From: Platynereis dumerilii
Lineage: Eukaryota > Annelida > Polychaeta > Phyllodocida > Nereididae
DNA: 64,000 nucleotides
Assembly: GCA_026936325.1 (NCBI GenBank)
Contig: JAPTHN010000011.1
Coordinates: forward strand, 2,237,001 to 2,301,000
Direction of reading: 5' to 3'
Numbering within the stretch: position 1 is the stretch's first letter; the number at the start of each line of letters is the position of its first letter. The notes beneath the pieces were generated by a model that saw only the letters and a list, made by a program, of their open reading frames with translations, did no database searches and had not been told where the DNA came from. Below, in pieces: positions 20,654 through 31,925 of the stretch. A program made the position numbers and the translations under genes.

Positions 20654-20717
<64 letters not shown>
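20634..20717. repeat. TATC microsatellite
   Basis: About 20 TATC units with minor interruptions. No adjacent SINE body is recognised here. Confidence 0.95.
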
Positions 20718-20718
<1 letters not shown>

Positions 20719-21423
20719 CATGTGTTTCAATGGCACCTGAGCACATGATGTTTCCATATTTTCATGGCTTTCTTGTAACGAGTTAAGCAATCATTGTATA
20801 ATATTAATTGTACTGATACTCAACACAATATTTCAGTAGTTTGAGTATGTTTCAATGTTTATCAAAATTTTGCTCTTTGTGAAGCTTTCCTCAAAATTTG
20901 GGGCCAATTTGTTAAAAAATGCTATAACCAATACAAATTTCACTTTAATTTTGTAATTACTCTTATTCTTCATCCAGTTATTACTGATAATGCATATAAG
21001 ATCGATTTGGGTCAAAACCAGAACACTTTTTTTACTTTTGTGTCATGCCACTACCCAAAATTGGCTTTTTGTCTGGAAAAATAGGCTAAAAAACATACTT
21101 CTATCATGGTTTGCTCTGTTCGTATTCACTTTGATGGCACTTATTTGGTACCAATTCGAAGCCCCCCATACAGACACATAACACAGGACAGGTTAAATCA
21201 TTTTAGAAAAAAATATGGATATCTTTAAGTTTTTGCTTTAATATTGCAGAAAAAAAATTGAAAAATTCTGTTTTCCTGATAAAATATGAGGACACTAAAG
21301 AGTATATGAGTGTTGTCAGCCAACAAAAAAAATTGATTTAGTTTGAATATAAGTTACCATTTGGCCTACTTTTCTTTCACGGCCAATCAGCCATGGAAAT
21401 AAATATAGATAAAATTTGGTATA

Positions 21424-23443
21424 ATATTCGGTAGGGTGGTTCGCAAAACCAACAATTTCACCAAAGAGGGCAAGACACCCCCTCATTTTGTTCCATTTGC
21501 CAAATGATACACCCATGCAAAATTTTGGACTCTTAAGTTAAATAGAAGTGGGTGCTCACGGAGCCTGAAGTTTTAGCCAAAACAGCAAAAAATTGTTAAT
21601 TCGCGAATCCGCGGTTTTGCATAACTTTGTCAATTTTAAAGCTACAAAGGTCTAACTACCATTTTTGAAATGGCCACAAAAAGACCTTTCATTTGAATGG
21701 TAACATGATGGGTTCCAAGAAAATTGAGTGGTCAACATTTTCTTAAATTTCATTTTACATGAAAAAAAGTTTTCGAATTTCATAAATTGTTATTAACATC
21801 AATTGAGTGCTAAGATTGGCTTAAACAACATCCAGCATGCTCTAAATATCTTTTATCCTTGGTTTATAGCAGCATGATAAGCCTACTGTGGCTTGATAGC
21901 GATTTGAATAATATAAAAAATGTCAGAATACAGTGGAAATAATTAATGAAATATATTCAAACGCCTTTATGTCAAGAATGGGTCCTTTATGCAGGTTTAG
22001 AGGCAAATACCTTTGTTTGACTGAAAAATTAATACTTTACCTCATTGTTTTTAAAGATATATCTATTTCTAGATTCATTCTCATGTTAATGATACTGAGC
22101 AGTGAGCATACCGTTTTCCTTGATGTGATGTCTTAATACTTGAGTATGTAAAAATGAAATCATGTTTAATCCCAATGAGTACAACATTTTATAATGTACA
22201 CTTTGGTGATGTCATAAAATGCGTCATTATAGAGACAATACAACAAAATAATTTTGCAGTTGAATTAACTGAAATTAGATGCAGAGTAAAAAATGCAATA
22301 GATTTGATGAATGTCGCTTGGTAGATTGTTGTAACTTCTGGGTGTTTCCCTATAACCTGTGGGAATGTGTGAGTATAACATGTGAATGTGCTCAAAATAC
22401 AAAACAATGCCAATGATCAGGCCTATCAATATTCAATTATTCCTGATAAGGTCTGTCTTGAAATCACTGGAAATTATGAACCACAAAACACTTATAAGTG
22501 ACAATCATTAACTGTTATTGAAGTTGAAAGATCTAAAATTCTCTACCCTGCTATTCTAGATAATTATGTATGAAGGATGTGACCATACAGTTTTTTATTT
22601 TTTATTAAGTCTCAGACAAGCCCACATACTAAGGTCAATCACATACACAAATTTTGTATTGATTCACGTTGTAACATCATCAAAGTATGTAAGTTCAAAT
22701 GTTAAGCTCCTTGCACAATTTTGTTTTCAATACTCACGATGCCTAGCAGTATTAGTACAATAACATTAAATCATACTATTATTAACCAGATCATGTATCT
22801 CAATGGCATTTATTTAGAAATAATGATCCTGAGCATTAATATTAAATCCAAATGAGTGTATGAGGTTTCTGCTACTGAATCAGAGAACCTGTTGCGAAAA
22901 TATGGAAGAATGAATCCCCCTTATTAACTATTCTGACTTCATTCTGTTAAAAAATCTTCCCACAATCCCCAGCAACTGAAGTATCATACAATGAAGAAGT
23001 TAGGTATAAATTATATCTAGTATATATGCAAGATGTCTTATTAAAACCAATTTAAGCACTAAAATGATGATTATAGCAATTTATGAAATTCGATAACTTT
23101 CATTTCTGGTAAAACAAAATTTAAGAAAACATTGATCACTCAATATCCTCGCAGACCCATCATGTTACCATTCAAATGAAAGGTCTTTTTGTGGCCATTC
23201 CAAAAATGGTAGTTAGAACTTTGTAGCTTTAAAACTGACAAAGTTATGCCAAACCGCGGATTCGCGTATTAACAATTTTTTGCTGTTTTGGCTAAAAATT
23301 CAGGCTCTGTGAGCACCCACTTCTATTTAACTTAGGAGTCCAAAATTTTGCATGGGTGTATCATTTGGCAAATGGAACAAAATGAGGGGGTGTCTTGCCC
23401 TCTTCGGTAAAATTGTTGTTTTTCGAACCACCCTAATATTCGG
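21424..23443. mobile_element. hAT-type non-autonomous transposon, 2.0 kb, long TIRs
   Basis: The element runs from 21432 (TAGGGTGGTTCG) to 23435 (CGAACCACCCTA). It is flanked by a perfect 8-bp direct repeat ATATTCGG (21424-21431 and 23436-23443). The inverted arms are about 360 bp (21432-21793 and 23078-23435) and still clearly similar, for example GCAAAATTTTGGACTC and CCACAAAAAGACCTTTCAT. The 8-bp duplication and TA-GGG termini are hallmarks of the hAT superfamily. The 1.28-kb interior has no transposase-like frame, so movement would have needed a transposase in trans. Confidence 0.85.
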
Positions 23444-24270
23444 CTTTTATCAGTTATTTCCACAAACCATGCACAGCAAAATGGTAAATACAGTTTCTAG
23501 AACTTAAACATGTTTGTTACAATATTATGTGTTCATTTTATACATATAGGCCTTTAGCAAAATCTCTTGAGTTTGGTCAAACAAATAGGTTGGCTGCAGC
23601 CCACCAAAAATGACTTGAAAGCAGCAACTGTCATGATAGAGAGGACTTGAATCATAGCTATATTAGCCTATATATATTTGGCATTTTTTCCGTCAGTCGT
23701 CATGCACAGTTAAAGGTATCAATCAAAAGTTCATAACAGCAATTGATTTATCAGTTTACTATAAAAAATAGCTGACAGACGGATCATCGAAACATATGCG
23801 ATGAATTAAATGTCAATCAATCAATCAATCCAACAATGAATCCCCGGCAGTCAATCAGTCAATAAATCTATCTATCTGTCAATCTGTCTATGTCTGTGAC
23901 TCACTTTAATTATCCTTTATTCATCCTATATAAGGCAAGGTATCCATCCTCAGAGTCAGACATTCAGTGAGTCTGTTGTTGTATTTTTCATTCTAGTATC
24001 CATCCATGGTTATTGTCATTTAAATATCATATCAATACAACCCAAAGCTGCATTTGAGAATTTATCTGTTCTGTCCATGTCCAGCATTCTCTTGTAATAA
24101 CTGGGCAGGTCCCCTTACTTTGCCCTAGTAGGTCAACAAAGATAGGTCTAGTGTACCTATGCGCCAATTAGGGACGACTTACCCACCTCTGAGACCCCCA
24201 CTTCCTCTACTCATCTCTAGAACACTGACTCCCCTCCCCACTGCAACCCCCCCCCCCCCAACAATTTAGA
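23444..24270. other. Intergenic, no gene seen
   Basis: AT-rich DNA with a short CAATCAATCAAT run near 23818 and degenerate TCTATCTGTC near 23870. Nothing coding is supported. Confidence 0.5.
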
Positions 24271-24274
24271 TTTA

Positions 24275-24985
24275 AACTAGAACGGGCGCTCGGGAGAGCA
24301 CATTATAGCTTCGCTGTCCATTTAAAATTGAACTTTGACTACTGCAAGATGCCGCACATAAAGGGCTGATCAGTTGATAGTTAGCTACAGGTAGAAACAA
24401 ACTTTTTTTTTCATGTACTGAACAATTTTTTTTTTCAGTGTCAAGTGGGAAACTAACTTTTTTGTTCATCAAAAAGCCATATAACATATAATAGCCCCCC
24501 CCCCCCAAACTTTAAGATCATCTGACTGCCATGGCCCGTAAAAAGTTGATTAAGATTTCAACTTATAAATATTAAAGCTTGAATGTTATTGTACCATCAT
24601 TCGTTGGATTATGTACAATTGAATGCTAATTTCAGCAATTCTGGTCAGGTTTTTATGAAATAAATATTGAAATGTTGCTAATTTATTGCTTTGGTGCCTT
24701 CTACAGACGTTAAATGGCCGTTTTTGCTGAGAAAATGTAGAAATATACGACCTCTTGGCTGCTAGTGCTGCACTAATAACTGATAGTGCTTGCAACACAC
24801 TAGGGGCATTTTCCGATTTCTTTAACTGTGGGCCCAAAAAAGCTCCAATTGTCACCAAAATTTAATCAGATCTTGTGTAGTACAAATGAATACATCATGC
24901 TGAAGGAAATCTAAATCCCAATGGATGATGATGCATAATGTGTGGCTGGTAGATGTGAAATCCATCCAGTAGTTTTTGCAATATT
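24275..24985 (+). repeat. Interspersed repeat, copy 2
   Basis: Second copy of the family seen in the PLAT intron at 10965-11546, in the opposite orientation. It begins AAACTAGAACGGGCGC and retains GCTTCGCTGTCCATTT, GACGTTAAATGGCCG and CCATCCAGTAGTTTTTGCA. It carries an extra block at about 24360-24560 and is cut short at its far end relative to copy 1. Confidence 0.6.
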
Positions 24986-25850
24986 GTCGCTAATCCGAAA
25001 CCAAAAATTATGACTTTAGGGATTTTTACTTAAAATAGAGGGATTTTTTTCATGCATTAACACAAGTTAAAACCAAATTCGCTGTGTTTTCCCTGAATTT
25101 GAGGTCAAATTTCAAATTCCCTGATTTTTCCCTGTATTCATCTCGAAATGAAAACATTTTTTTGACAAAAAACCTTGTTATAAATTTTTTAATATGTATT
25201 TACTACTCTCACCCCCACCCCTGCCAAACTTTTAATTTATGATGGAGCAGAAATACAGGTATCCACCATCATAACCCTACGTATTATAGATTGTTATTTT
25301 GGAGTTAAATAGCCTATAAGGTGGATATAAATGCATGGTTTACTGACAATATGAAAATTAGGTGCAGAAACAATGGAGTTAAAGCATCGCCATCAAACCC
25401 ATTGGATTTCCCCCTGGTGTTACTTATAGAAATTGAATCTAATGGGTTGTCGAGTTCATAGGTCTGTCTACACATTTGTAAGAATTAAACAGGCCCCTTA
25501 TAAAGACAAAAACTCAATCTCTTCTAATACTTTTTTATTTCAATCCTACACTAACAGACCGCTTCAAATGTTTCTATAAAACCATTATTTCTGAAGCATG
25601 AAATAAATTTGGCCTATAAGAGCTTATAAGCCAGAATCCCTGCTTTTTCACTGGCTGCCACGCCACCTTTCTATAGGACTGGTTCAGAAACGGACCCTTT
25701 TGCTGAAATGGGCTAAATACAGAGCTATTGTCTGAAAAAGTGGCACATTCGGACCTATTGTCTGTATTTAAAATAATAAATAAATAAATTTAGGGTCATT
25801 TGACACTGAGACAATATATATGTCCGAATTTAGCCTGAGAACAGGCTGGA
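24986..25850. other. Intergenic with old repeat fragments
   Basis: A fragment at 25010-25145 (TTCCCTGAATTTGAGGTCAAA) is related to the MITE at 16649 in opposite orientation. No gene is visible. Confidence 0.4.
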
Positions 25851-25856
25851 TAGATT

Positions 25857-25932
<76 letters not shown>
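25845..25932. repeat. GATA microsatellite
   Basis: About 20 GATA units following ACAGGCTGGATAGATT. A related lead-in (ACAGGCTGGATAGATA) precedes the degenerate GATA tract at 26465-26600, so both look like tails of one repeat family. Confidence 0.93.
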
Positions 25933-25933
<1 letters not shown>

Positions 25934-26454
25934 CGCATGCAGAGCCTTGGCTTCTAAACGTTATATAACCTTATAAAGGACCTTTACCTTGCTGTGGTAT
26001 GATATATTTTTATTCTGTATCTCAGCACATGCTGGACTCACAGATATAAAATTTGTATAACAGTAATTAATCAGTATTTCATGCTGAATATGTTTAGTTC
26101 ATTATATCTCGCTCACAATTGTTGTTGGCATGGTCAATTTGATCATCACATTGCTCCAGTCAAGAGCAGCTTGAGATAAATAACAATGCAGATATAGCGG
26201 TAAGTGGGGGGGGGGGGCTGCAGAAGGGAGCTGGCTGGGCAGGAACTCGCCTGGCCAAAATCAGTAGCCCAGTGGTGCACTCACTGCACTGTAAGGGGGC
26301 CTTCCCTCAAAATGACTTTTCAAAAGATTTAAACAATGATAGGCTTACATACTTGTATGTATACATACTCATATCTGGCATTAAGAAAATGCAATCAGAT
26401 GTGATTTAGAACTTCAAGTTGTTTTTGTAATTCAATATACGTCCGGATTTAGCT

Positions 26455-26600
26455 GGATAACAGGCTGGATAGATAGACAGGCAGATGGACCGACAGTTGA
26501 CTAGATAGTTAACTGGATATACAACTAGATAGTTGACTTATATGTAGTTAGCCAGATAGTTGAGTACATAGTTGAGTGGAAAGATAGATAGCCCGGCAGG
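26455..26600. repeat. Degenerate GATA/AGTT tract
   Basis: Decayed tetranucleotide repeat (GATAGACAGGCAGATGG, CTAGATAGTTGACT). Its upstream flank GTCCGGATTTAGC matches the flank of the array at 25845. Confidence 0.6.
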
Positions 26601-27116
26601 TAGGATTCATTTTGAAGCTGCAAATGAATTGCTTCATATTTTAGTTCTAAAATATTCACATGAATGCTAAACATGTTCGGCAGTGAATTCATAAAAAATG
26701 TATGAGCATGATTCTAAAATTGAATGCCTCATGTATCGTCCCTCTTTCTATTTACATGTCTTGTCAAGTCAAGCAAACACCTTCATTGTTCCAGTGCTGG
26801 TGGCTGAGCTCTTCCATTTCAAAGGAAACTCTTTGCACCTTTCTTGCACACATACATGTATGAACTTTTTTTATGCGGCAATATTACACATGTGTATTTT
26901 CCATGCAGTTAATTTGATAGGGGGGGGGGGGCTTGGCTTCCAGGCTGCCGCCGACTATGTCCGTACTGTCCGTCAGTATATATACTTATCAGATTTACAT
27001 AATTTGACCTGCTATGTGTTTTGGATTGCAAACTTACAACACTTTCTTTGACTGGGTGCTATTGCTTTTTGTAACATAGATGGTGGGACAAAAAAATAGA
27101 TGGGCAGATCGAAAGA

Positions 27117-27133
27117 TAGATAGACAGACAATT

Positions 27134-27209
<76 letters not shown>

Positions 27210-27240
27210 CATGGGGTAGATAGATAGTTAGATAGATAGT

Positions 27241-27299
<59 letters not shown>

Positions 27300-27300
27300 G
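27117..27300. repeat. Compound GATA microsatellite
   Basis: Two long GATA blocks separated by TACATGGGGTAGATAGATAGTTAG. Minus-frame YLSIYLSI translations are artefacts of the tetranucleotide. Confidence 0.95.
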
Positions 27301-28760
27301 CCTATATATATGGATAGATGTTGTTTGAATTGTCATATTGGTCCCACCCTTATATAAAAAGGGCCATATATAGGCCTATACAACTAATTCATGATCTAAT
27401 TGAAATTGAAAATTGAAGTTTATATGGTAAAGATCCAAATGAAATCAAGAATTCATTTTTAATCAATTGAACATGGAATGTGAATTAAAGACAGTTTTTA
27501 GAGAGGGTTTTCTCTTTACCCCACAGAGCTTTGAAGCTTGATTTCACACGTGTGAAATTTCACCCAGCTAGGGGTCAACCACTGACCCAAACAGGTCAGT
27601 GGGGTTAAATGGCTGTCAGTAGAGAAGGAGACAGCAGGTCCCCTTGAAGGCCCTCCTCTTACCGTAATAGGGAGGGGGTAACATGACATGGAAGGTTGAC
27701 ACAGTTGGCTGCCTATCATAGCAAAATCCTTTTTACCAACAGCCTTGGAGTGTCCACACCTTGTCAAATTAATCTATGGCTGTACTGTATTATATATTAT
27801 ACTAGTGTTGTGTGGCTTCATTAAAGAATTAAACTGCCACATGGGGCTATTCTACAAGATTACATCTGGTTCTTTTGACAATTTTCGAAACCAGTCAAAC
27901 AATCAATCATCTTGATACCAAGTTAATGGTCTTGTTATCTCATATAAGGCCTGCTAGACCATTTGCTGGAGTCATTAACATGTCCCTACCAGATTTTAAG
28001 TCAGTGGGGCTCTACAAATGACTTCCTGCATCTTTCATCTGTTGAATTCAGTTTGCCCCATGACTTTGTCCAATACACATGGATACCTTACTGTGGTTGC
28101 TCAAGCAACAGATGCACTGCAAACATTGTAAGTAATTCTTTGTTACTTATTATCATGCCAGGTCCATGCTGTAGAAGCTATCAATTTAGTTACTTCATTT
28201 TAACCTTTTTGCTTTTTCCGCATAAATTGATCACCAGTAGTTGCAACTAAGTAACTTTTAGCACCAATATGCATACCAAGGTTTCATAGTCTACTAGTGT
28301 ATACATAGCCAAATGAGCCAGACTCATTAAACGTTTGTACACTCACCAATGACATAAGCATGTCTTATGGCGTTATACAGTTGTGGATTAAAGAATGATG
28401 AGGCTTTTAGTGGTTGCAAAACCCAACCTATATATTTTATTTTATTGTTCCTAAAATGTGACAATAACTAAGCAAACATTATTGTATAACCACCTTATTT
28501 TATTTGAGTCCAAGTAACTCCCATGTCTGATGTTACAGTTATTGCAGACGTTTACAACTGTATTTCTACTATGGGCATAATAACAGACAACATATGTGCT
28601 CAGCATGTGCATGTTTGTTTAAAAAATACACTCTGTGTCGGCCCTGTGTCTAATCAGTACCAATTGAAATACAAACAGCAAATATAAGGTACTGACAAAG
28701 TTCCTAAAAGATAAACATTTGGAAGGAAAAAAGAAAGACAGACAGATAGATAGATAGACA
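27301..28760. other. Intergenic, no gene seen
   Basis: No splice-flanked open segment or element with clear ends was found. Confidence 0.45.
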
Positions 28761-28764
28761 AATT

Positions 28765-29735
28765 GAAACTTGAAACTTTTTTTATTATTATTATAGTGGC
28801 AGGTAGGCTACAAAGTAATATGATGACAAATACAAACATGATTAAGATACCCAGCCCGTGTAGGGCTTATCAACCACTATATGTAACAATCGTTTCTTGC
28901 CAAGGGCAGAGAGAGGACTATTTACAAAGAGTCAAAAATTAACGATAACAAAAAGTCAAAATCAACAATAGTAAATATGGATTGTGAATTACACATTGTA
29001 GGCCTATAGCTTAACAAATCTTATTTCCCATGATTTCTCAATATATTTACTTAATTTTAGAGACTCATTTTTAAACATATATCAGTTTCTCTTCTACTTC
29101 ATTTCATTGAAATCGTTACAGTTAAATTATCATACAATTGTTTCCTGTTTCCTTCTTTAGCTGGACAGTTCAATATAAAGTGCATTTCACCTTCAACTTG
29201 GCAATTTTCGCACATTTGGCATAACCTTTCTTTTACAGGCTGATTTCTAAATCTTAAAGTTTCTATATTTAGCGGTAGTATACCGAGACGTATTTGAGCC
29301 ATTAGTGATCTTCTTTTTCTATTTTCAATATGAATATAACTTTCAGCCATAATTTCACTCTTAAATTTTCTATACGTTATAAGTAAGTTTTGGTTTTGTT
29401 GACAATAACTAACACCATATATTATTTCTATTAATATATTATTTATATTATCATATAGCTTTCTATGAATTACTTTCACATCAAACATTTCTATCATAAA
29501 ATACATTAGCATAACCACAATTCTGATATATTTCTAAAACTTCTTTAGACAATCCTATGCCTAGTTTTAGATCCCAGTCAAATACCCTTTTTGTTAGCCT
29601 GTCATTCTCAATTAATATAAGTCTATTCCACAGTTTAATCATGTTAACATTTTGTCTAATTTTACTGTTACTCCAACCAATATCTCCTTCGCGGACCCGC
29701 CGACACAATAGATTTTCTGCCGACAGAAAAAAAAA
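28765..29735 (-). mobile_element. 5'-truncated non-LTR retrotransposon (LINE), 3' end
   Basis: Minus-strand frames (29771-29481 and 29518-29099) together look like the C-terminal end of a LINE ORF2. They contain KRRSLMAQIRLGILPLNIET and the Cys/His cluster CQMC...HFILNCP, typical of the region after the reverse transcriptase. The two frames differ, so at least one frameshift lies near 29.5 kb. There is no reverse-transcriptase core, so the copy is dead on arrival. The 3' tail is an AATAATAATAAAAAAA run near 28780-28800. Confidence 0.7.
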
Positions 29736-31640
29736 ATTGAAAAAAAAAGGAATTTTAAAGAAATTTTGCATTTTAAGTCATAAGTTTCAATGGAAAATTT
29801 TCCAAAATGTCATGCAATGGCTGTGAATATTAGTTCATAGTGTGTATAACTACAACAAGCTTTAATTTAAGTTTGAATAATTTAACCATAACCATTTTGG
29901 CTTTTCATGCAGAAATGTTGGAAAATTGGGATTTTTTTCTAATATTTAGGTTTTTATAAAAATTCATAGGATCAACATTCCAACTGAGTTTAGATGTTTA
30001 AAGAGACATAATTTAGACACCTAATTGGGAAATTTCATAGATTTAACTCCAAAATTGACAGAATCATGCAGGTTTGAAATAATATTATTTTTTCATATTT
30101 TTGGTATATTTTCGTCAAGTTCAACTTTCTCAGAGCATTTAGACCCAAAAAAACACATCTTGGGTATTTAAAGGCAAACACTCATCGAAATCCTACTTTT
30201 AATAAGTATATCTTCCCATGAAAGAATTAGATGTTGCGAATGCATTCAGCTAACATTTCTCAAAAATCAGTTTTCACCTTGGATGAGGGAAAATTTATGA
30301 AAATGGCATTTCAGCTCAATTTTGTGGTCCTTCACAATGTTCAGCTGTGCAGTGACGTAAGGCTGGGTGGCCATCCCCCCTCCTCAGGTTGAATGGTCAA
30401 TGAGAAAATGAGACACTCTTGCAATTTTGACAAGCAAACATGACCGTGGGTAAACTGAATTGGATAAACAGATTCTGGTATAAACGTGACAACTAAAGCT
30501 GTGAAACATATTTCTGAAGAGTTGATCAACATTGCTGTCCCTCAATATTTTGCCTCGTGTACTGATTGGCTGGTTATGGGTTGGGTGCGGTCAGTTTTCT
30601 GCATAGATGACAAGTCCAGATCGCATTATGTGACTCAAATATTATTCAACTACCGGATACACGCAGAAAGAAAGGCAAACAAATAGATAGATAGATATAT
30701 AAACTGATAGATAGACTGATCATAAGATGATTGAAATCTCAGTCAGAAACTTTTTTCTACATTTTTTAATATATATATGCCCTTGTTTTCTCTTTTTGCG
30801 GTCTGAGCTTGTTAATTTTGGCCCAGGTCAGTCACCGTCATTTTAACCTTGAGATACTCAATGTGTAATTTTGAATGCAAGATTGAAATATTTAAATGAA
30901 GCTTACAATTTATCACAGTTTTACATCATTTTGATTGTTTGAAGGTGTCATTTCTAATACATTTCACAGCTATATATATACCTATCAATTACAAAGCTCA
31001 TAAAATGTCACGTGTATCTGTTTATTTAAAACCAATTATCTTATGTCAGTGGAGTACTTGCCTTCCAATAGGGGTCGTTTTTTACTGTGCCAAAGTTACA
31101 GCCAAAATTGAAAAATAAAAGTAATTTTTTACTGGGTTTATTTCGGACCAAATTTGCAAGGATCACTATAGTGTTGCTATAAATATATAATGCTTGAAGC
31201 ACTCAACTTATAAAAAATACACATGATTGTGGCCCTTTAATGCATACAATATAAAAATTTCAGTGTCAAAAGTACAGCAGGTTTTTAGTTCTGTCCCAGA
31301 AACAAAGAAAAAACAAAAAAATGTTCACATTTTTCAATGATTGTGAGAAAATGTCATGGGGATTAGACCTATAAAAAGCTCAACTTGGACATATTTACTC
31401 AAAAATGATAAATATACAAGACATGGTTTTGGCTTGACACCCAATACACAAAAAAATATTTTTTCACATTTTTCAATAATTGTGAGAAAAGTATTAATCT
31501 CATGTGGATTAAAGGCACAACTAGGATAAAAGATACAAAAGTATACATCCCATAGTTTTGGCATTACTCCCAATACACAAGTGGGACGCCCGTTATCCGT
31601 ACGCCCGCCCGCCCGGACAAATTTTCCCAAAGTAACTACA
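29736..31640. other. Intergenic with internal duplications
   Basis: AT-rich. Around 31300-31590 two imperfect tandem copies of about 130-150 bp repeat the words TTTTTCACATTTTTCAAT, ATTGTGAGAAAA and CCCAATACACAA. A GATA tract sits at about 30685-30705. No gene. Confidence 0.5.
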
Positions 31641-31648
31641 ATACCCGT

Positions 31649-31668
31649 CGGCAATGTATACATTGCCG
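31649..31668. repeat. Perfect 20-bp palindrome CGGCAATGTATACATTGCCG
   Basis: The sequence equals its own reverse complement over 20 bp. It lies about 80 bp past the stop codon of the 371-aa gene, so probably within its 3' UTR or at the end of a repeat. A GC-rich strip of CGCCCG repeats precedes it. Confidence 0.8.
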
Positions 31669-31751
31669 AGGGTAAAAATCGTCAAATGGCTTACAAAACT
31701 AATTGTTCATCTAAATAATGTGAGAGGGATTTAACCCAACGTTTACAGAAT

Positions 31752-31925
31752 TTATGCATGGCCTTCAAAGTAGTGCCGGCTTCGAGTGTCTACTTTAGGA
31801 GAGTTCACACATTCCAGGTCTGTTACATTCATCCAAGTGACGTCTGGAATGCTTGGAAACACCTGGTAATTACTTTTCCCTCTTAGGCATGACACCTCTG
31901 CTTCCAACCCATCCACAGTTAGAAC
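31752..31925 (-). CDS. Terminal exon with SH3/Tudor-like C-terminal half
   Basis: Acceptor CTCCTTTGCAG and 57 codons to TAA. It encodes VLTVDGLEAEVSCLRGK, VFPSIPDVTWMNVTDLECV and a charged tail. Joined to the preceding exon (PGQWVRAKFRGKKGREL) it forms a W-V-x-V/A-x-F ... G-x-V ... F-L/C-R ... F-P pattern. I associate this pattern with a small beta-barrel domain at the C-terminus of many unnamed invertebrate proteins. Confidence 0.75.
   Translation of the reverse strand, partial: VLTVDGLEAEVSCLRGKSNYQVFPSIPDVTWMNVTDLECVNSPKVDTRSRHYFEGHA

Noticed and set aside
20634-20717. CRISPR-like or regulatory repeat array
   Set aside because: Simple tetranucleotide microsatellite without spacers, in a eukaryotic genome.
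27012-27336. [12 protein letters not shown] frames (also 56032-56509)
   Set aside because: Translations of GATA microsatellites.
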